The translations under genes and the position numbers were made by a program. Source: Bacteroidota bacterium (GTDB taxonomy: Bacteria > Bacteroidota > Bacteroidia > Bacteroidales > UBA1556). From it: a DNA stretch of 10,211 bases. Below are positions 6,674 to 10,211 of the stretch, piece after piece. Positions within the stretch are counted from its first letter, which is position 1. Each line of letters starts with the position of its first letter. The stretch is from NCBI GenBank assembly GCA_003648395.1, contig QMPB01000111.1:1-10211 (forward strand). The letters are read 5' to 3'. The notes beneath the pieces were generated by a model. The model was given only the letters and a program-made list of their open reading frames with translations. It ran no database searches and was not told the DNA's origin.

Positions 6674-7582
6674 CTAATTCCCTAAAATTCCTGATATTTT
6701 ATCATCTACTAATTTCGCCTTCACACTTTCAGGGATATTAATAGCATTCTTAAAATTTGTATTTCTAAAATTTGCTCCATTAAAGTTACAATTTTTTAGA
6801 TCAGCACCATAAAAATTAGCACTATCAAGATTTGTTTCACTAAAATCAGCCCCCCACAATCTTGAATTAACAAAAGAAGCACCTTTAAAAGTAGAGAGTG
6901 AACCTACCACATAGCTCAAATCCATAGAATCCATTTTAGCATCAATAAATATTGAGTGAGTTAAAATTGCTTTTACAGCAATACTTCCAGTAAAGTCGGT
7001 ATTAATAAAATCTGCATCTCGCAACATTGCATTAGAAATATTGCAATAACGCATTGAAGCATCATTGGCATGCATTCCAAACAAATTGGCACTTATGAAT
7101 AATGAACTATCCATTGTTGCACTATCTGCAAAAAAATAGAACATTACTGCTTGAGTAAAGTTACACGCAAATAGTTTAGAAGCATAAAACCGTGCTGATT
7201 CTAGATTAGCCCATCGAAAATCAGAATAAGAAAAATCAGTATGCATTGCTTTAGCAGATCTAAAATATGCACCTCTAAAATCTGCATCACGAATATACTT
7301 TCTATTTAATAAGCCACCATCGAAACCAAAATTTCTAAAATCGTCTTTATTTTGTGGCACTTCTTGAATTCCTATTTTTCGTAATTCTCCTTCTCTAGTA
7401 TATGTAGTATCGGCAACTAACCAAGCTTTTTCATTTGCTGTAAGCTTATTTGCAAATTTCCCAAAATTACAAGTATCAGGAGGATTAGGAAACAACTGAG
7501 CTGATATATTCTCCTGCTGTTGACAAGAAAACAATATTACTAATGATCCTAATAAAATAATAAGAATGAAATGTTTTATCAT
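6674..7582 (-). CDS. Pentapeptide-repeat lipoprotein, first of a tandem pair
   Basis: The 302-residue product has a strong lipoprotein signal (hydrophobic residues 5-18, lipobox LFSC with C20). Then comes a head with QLFPNPPDTC (29-38) and VPQNKDDFRN (75-84), and pentapeptide repeats from about 99 to 280 (RDADFRGAYF, HTDFSYSDFRWANL, SANFYGADLKNCNFNGANF). A tail INIPESVKAKLVDDK resembles the KNIPKGVKELIVDGK tail of the following gene. The repeats predict a square beta-helix displayed on a membrane facing the periplasm or cell surface. The gene starts 3 bp after the nosY stop, so it is very probably translated from the nos mRNA. This suggests a role tied to N2O reductase assembly or the periplasmic copper route, which is inference from context only. 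Cys38, Cys140, Cys180 and Cys265 are the cysteines outside the lipobox. The two copies have diverged well beyond a recent duplication. Confidence 0.85.
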   Translation of the reverse strand: MIKHFILIILLGSLVILFSCQQQENISAQLFPNPPDTCNFGKFANKLTANEKAWLVADTTYTREGELRKIGIQEVPQNKDDFRNFGFDGGLLNRKYIRDADFRGAYFRSAKAMHTDFSYSDFRWANLESARFYASKLFACNFTQAVMFYFFADSATMDSSLFISANLFGMHANDASMRYCNISNAMLRDADFINTDFTGSIAVKAILTHSIFIDAKMDSMDLSYVVGSLSTFKGASFVNSRLWGADFSETNLDSANFYGADLKNCNFNGANFRNTNFKNAINIPESVKAKLVDDKISGILGN

Positions 7583-7585
7583 AAT

Positions 7586-8416
7586 CTAAATAATATCATT
7601 ACGTTTGAAATATCTGCTACCAAGAAAAGCAGAGCCTATGCCAATAAGAATGGGGTAAGCTATTGCAAATACAATAAACCAAAACCTTGACATAGTATCT
7701 AAAATATAGTAAGAAGCAGGGCCCATTACAGTAAGTTTAGGATCAAATAAGGCAAGAGTTGCCGTTCTGAATACCTGTAAAGGATTTATCATACCAACAA
7801 ATATTATAGCATGTGGATCCATTCTAGTTTTAAGCATTAGCCCCATTAATATAAGATCGAGAAATGCTACTAAAACTAACCATAGAATAAATACTGTACT
7901 AACAGCCATATTTTGAGTTTTTGCTCTTGTAGAAATATACATTGCAATACCCACAAAACAGACTACCATTGACACTAACAACATGCTATAAAAAGCAAAT
8001 AATTCCCAGGGAACATCAATATTAGTGACTGCTCCCCAAATAGAAGCTCCAAGTAAAGCAATGAAAACAGGAATAAATATTTCTATAAACCTACTCCAAA
8101 ACTTTGCCCAATAATAGCCAGAAAATGAGATTGGTAGAGAAAGTATATATTCCATAACATTGGATTCTCTATCTCCAACCACAGCTCTAACTGTTGAAAT
8201 AAGGATATATATTGGTAGAATCACCATAGTAACTTGCATAAAAGTTACCATTAGTCTGCTTAAACCGACAAAGCCTATTATCTGTGACTCAGTAATACCA
8301 AAAGCAAACATCAAAGCAACAAAACTACCAAAGAGCAAACTATATCCCCAAAATGCAGGTGAACGCAAACTCTGTCGTAATTCAAGAGTTGCTAGGCTAA
8401 TCATTCCTTTCTTCAT
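7586..8416 (-). CDS. nosY: NosY, ABC permease of the N2O reductase maturation system
   Basis: NosY is the membrane part of the NosDFY ABC complex, which helps assemble the copper-sulfur centre of N2O reductase in the periplasm. The 276-residue product is an ABC-2 type permease with about six hydrophobic segments. These include residues 22-41, 55-75 (LMVTFMQVTMVILPIYILIST), three in the middle, and one near the C terminus (WFIVFAIAYPILIGIGSAFLG). NosY-typical stretches are VRAVVGDRESNVMEYILSLP (76-95), where the coupling-helix region meets NosF, and NPLQVFRTATLALFDPKLTV near residue 215. Length fits the family. The ATG is 1 bp after the nosL stop, and the gene ends 3 bp before the first pentapeptide gene. 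The partner ATPase nosF lies two genes upstream. Confidence 0.93.
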   Translation of the reverse strand: MKKGMISLATLELRQSLRSPAFWGYSLLFGSFVALMFAFGITESQIIGFVGLSRLMVTFMQVTMVILPIYILISTVRAVVGDRESNVMEYILSLPISFSGYYWAKFWSRFIEIFIPVFIALLGASIWGAVTNIDVPWELFAFYSMLLVSMVVCFVGIAMYISTRAKTQNMAVSTVFILWLVLVAFLDLILMGLMLKTRMDPHAIIFVGMINPLQVFRTATLALFDPKLTVMGPASYYILDTMSRFWFIVFAIAYPILIGIGSAFLGSRYFKRNDII

Positions 8417-8417
8417 A

Positions 8418-8930
8418 TTATTCTTTTTCTTCTTTGTTCATTCCACCACATTTACCTTCTCCACACTTCATTTTACCCATTTTCTTCTTTTTCATAAACT
8501 TATCACGCAAAGTTTTACCATCTTTAATACGCTGAACAACTGTATTATAATCAAAAGTAGAATCATTAGCCTCCGCTAAAGCACCAAAGCCATATCCCAT
8601 TGGAGTATCATCACCAAAACGATAATTTGCTTTCTCTGCATCAATCCATTTTCCTGTTTCACAATCTCCTATCCACGACTTATACTCTCCATCTCTAACA
8701 AATTTCTTCCAATCATCAGAACCTTTATAGTTTACATAACATCCAATATCGTCAAACCAAACAGTTTTTCCCTCACTATTAATAAGTTGAACGGAATATT
8801 CTTGATCTGCTAGTCCCATCAAACATAGCACACAAATATCTCTATCCCAGTTTATTTCTTTTGGTTGAAAATCTGCTGGTGGTTTACAAGCAACAACAAA
8901 TAATAATAATACAATTGCTAATTTTTTCAT
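8418..8930 (-). CDS. nosL: NosL, copper-chaperone lipoprotein with Cys/Met-rich tail
   Basis: NosL binds Cu(I) and hands copper to the N2O reductase maturation machinery at the outer face of the membrane. The 170-residue product has a lipoprotein signal (lipobox VVAC, C15) and the family copper motif CxxCxM as DICVLCLMGL (C33, C36, M38). Relatives usually read CPVCGM, so the Pro and Gly around the ligands differ here. The core continues VWFDDIGCYVNY (57-68) and KWIDAEKANYRFGDDTPMGYGFGA (94-117), the latter matching the conserved NosL segment before the late Met/Gly region. Unusual is the tail from about 144: a lysine run, then M151, M154, C156, C161 and M164 with the motif CGEGKCGG. This resembles the EGKC copper motifs of bufferin/HvfA-type peptides. 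The ATG overlaps the nosF stop (ATGA). nosY follows after 1 bp. Confidence 0.92.
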   Translation of the reverse strand: MKKLAIVLLLFVVACKPPADFQPKEINWDRDICVLCLMGLADQEYSVQLINSEGKTVWFDDIGCYVNYKGSDDWKKFVRDGEYKSWIGDCETGKWIDAEKANYRFGDDTPMGYGFGALAEANDSTFDYNTVVQRIKDGKTLRDKFMKKKKMGKMKCGEGKCGGMNKEEKE

Positions 8931-9607
8931 AATAATTTTATATTTTGAGTTATTTTTCTATCGACTACAATTTTACCTAAATCCATTTCAATTTCTCTTG
9001 TTACTAATTTGGATATTTCACTAATTCTATGACTACTAAGTATCATTAAAGAATCCTTATTAAAATTCTCAAGAAAACCAAAGAACACTTTTCTAGCCTC
9101 AGGGTCGAGGTTAGCAGAAGGCTCATCTAAAAGTAAAATTTTAGGATTACGCCCCAGCGCAAAAGCAATTAACAATTTCTGCTTCATTCCTCCTGATAGT
9201 TTATAGAATGGTTTATTCAAATGCTGCCTAATATCCAAACCAAGTTCAGTAACTATATTGATGAATACATCCTGTGAGGTTTCTGTAAGTTGCGAAAAGA
9301 AATTAAGCATTTCATTTATTGTCATCTTCAATGGAGGTGGTATTTGCGGAACAAAGCCAATCTCTTTCATAATATTTTCGTGCTGCAAACGAGGATTCCC
9401 TCCCATAACAAGCAACTCTCCATCATAAGTGTATTGTCCTAAAATACAACGTATTAATGTAGTTTTTCCAGCTCCATTTGAACCACTTAAACTAATTCGT
9501 TCTCCTTTAAAAAAATCAGCAGATAAATTATCTATTACAAGCTGACTTTTAAATGTTTTTGATAATGCTTTTGCACTAATAAACACTGTTTCTTCTGCAT
9601 TTATCAT
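8927..9607 (-). CDS. nosF: NosF, ABC ATPase of the N2O reductase maturation system
   Basis: NosF hydrolyses ATP in the cytoplasm to drive the NosDFY complex. The 226-residue product has every nucleotide-binding motif: Walker A GSNGAGKT (42-49), Q-loop Q88, signature LSGGMKQK (137-144), Walker B ILLLDEP (157-163) with E162, the D-loop N166-D168, and the H-loop H193 in SSHR. It is shorter than many proteobacterial NosF proteins (about 300 residues), lacking the C-terminal extension. The motifs alone only say ABC ATPase; assignment as NosF rests on the nosL-nosY neighbours. It begins 6 bp after the polyferredoxin stop and overlaps nosL by 4 bp. Confidence 0.9.
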   Translation of the reverse strand: MINAEETVFISAKALSKTFKSQLVIDNLSADFFKGERISLSGSNGAGKTTLIRCILGQYTYDGELLVMGGNPRLQHENIMKEIGFVPQIPPPLKMTINEMLNFFSQLTETSQDVFINIVTELGLDIRQHLNKPFYKLSGGMKQKLLIAFALGRNPKILLLDEPSANLDPEARKVFFGFLENFNKDSLMILSSHRISEISKLVTREIEMDLGKIVVDRKITQNIKLL

Positions 9608-9613
9608 AAATTA

Positions 9614-10211
9614 TTATAATATTTTATCAATTCCTTTAATAGTGAATGAAAGTGCATCACCACTACATATATCTACACAAAGCCCACAGCGCGTACAATC
9701 TGAATTTGTAAAATGAACATCTTGAGTTGCTTTACCTTTCTCAACAAACCAAAGTTCGTGAGGTACAAGGCATACATCTTGACAATCGCGACAATAGGCA
9801 CATTTATCAAGTTCAAATTTAATATCCAATAATGCTGCTTGACCTGTTATTGCCCAAGTTGCACCAACTGGACAGGCATAACGACACCAAAAGCGTTTAC
9901 TATATGCTATTTCAAATAATAAAAGAGCAAGAATCCAAAGTAAAGCTATACTTGGTCCATAAATTAATGAACGAGAAATAATTCCGACAGGATTAATATC
10001 TTCAAAAACAATATTCTTAGTGAATAAAGCTATTAGAAGAAATCCTATCCAAAATACAAAGCGTAAATAAATACTGTATGTATGCTCCTTTATCTTTTTC
10101 TTTTTCACTAAATAATTGTGCAATTTCTCTCCTAATTCTGCCAATAAATGATAAGGACAAACCCATGAACAATATGTTCTGCCTCCTATAGTATAAAGAA
10201 TAAGAATTGTA
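9614..10211 (-). CDS. NapH/NosH-type membrane polyferredoxin, 5' end outside the window
   Basis: The minus-strand frame stays open from 9614 to the right edge and gives 198 visible residues. The first motif, GGRTYCSWVCP (C14 and C18 of the fragment), lies upstream of a TTG at 10144, so that TTG is not the true start and the gene continues beyond 10211. Next come two membrane segments (about residues 51-65 and 83-102), a second motif WCRYACPVG (C109, C113), and two 4Fe-4S ferredoxin motifs: CAYCRDCQDVC (C137, C140, C143, C147) and CTRCGLCVDIC (C172, C175, C178, C182). This is the NapH/NosH/NosR C-terminal layout. Such proteins take electrons from quinol and pass them to periplasmic reductases. 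Position directly before nosF argues for an N2O-reduction role. The upstream part will show whether it is a stand-alone NapH type or the tail of a longer NosR-like protein. Confidence 0.88.
   Translation of the reverse strand, partial: TILILYTIGGRTYCSWVCPYHLLAELGEKLHNYLVKKKKIKEHTYSIYLRFVFWIGFLLIALFTKNIVFEDINPVGIISRSLIYGPSIALLWILALLLFEIAYSKRFWCRYACPVGATWAITGQAALLDIKFELDKCAYCRDCQDVCLVPHELWFVEKGKATQDVHFTNSDCTRCGLCVDICSGDALSFTIKGIDKIL

Noticed and set aside
6674..7582. Qnr/MfpA-like gyrase-protecting protein
   Set aside because: The pentapeptide repeats match in fold only; a clear lipoprotein signal sends the protein out of the cytoplasm, away from gyrase.
6001..8579. Plus-strand open frames antisense to the pentapeptide gene (6001-6210) and to nosY/nosL (8160-8579)
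   Set aside because: They have no family resemblance and overlap strongly supported genes; the 8160 frame ends in Phe/Ser/Thr-rich sequence mirroring the Lys/Glu-rich NosL tail.
10142..10144. TTG at 10144 as the start of the polyferredoxin
   Set aside because: The frame continues upstream to the edge with the conserved GGRTYCSWVCP motif, so the true start lies outside the window.

Overview
This AT-rich window comes from a member of the Bacteroidota. The evidence is the adjacent gldE-gldD pair (specific to this phylum), Bacteroidota-style lipoprotein signal peptides, near absence of Shine-Dalgarno sequences, and one TAnnTTTG-type promoter candidate. I cannot name a genus. Every convincing gene is on the minus strand, so the window reads biologically from right to left.

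Right part (10211 down to 5736): the distal part of a nos (nitrous oxide reductase maturation) operon. In transcription order it holds a membrane polyferredoxin of the NapH/NosH type (5' end outside the window), nosF (ABC ATPase), nosL (copper-chaperone lipoprotein), nosY (ABC permease), and two tandem paralogous lipoproteins made of pentapeptide repeats. Junctions are very tight: gaps of 6, 1, 3 and 5 bp and one 4-bp ATGA overlap. The six genes are therefore probably one transcript. NosF, NosY and NosL are known to help assemble the copper-sulfur site of periplasmic N2O reductase, and NapH/NosH proteins supply quinol-derived electrons. nosZ and nosD are not visible and should lie beyond position 10211. 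The pentapeptide lipoproteins are not a standard part of nos clusters as far as I know. NosL carries a Cys/Met/Lys-rich tail containing an EGKC motif. These are the two most interesting points.

Middle part (5735 to 4609): a spacer with a candidate promoter and two inverted repeats, then a lipoprotein of the YceI family standing alone.

Left-middle part (4608 to 658): gldE, gldD (1 bp apart), a Sir2 deacylase that overlaps gldD by 8 bp and has a rare strong Shine-Dalgarno, and a DUF438/hemerythrin-like/PAS protein whose iron-ligand positions look partly lost.

Left end (657 to 1): a 609-bp non-coding stretch. It is dominated by a perfectly phased array of 50 eight-bp units (237-636) and preceded by smaller tandem and inverted repeats. 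The first 16 codons of an FAD-binding oxidoreductase run off the left edge.
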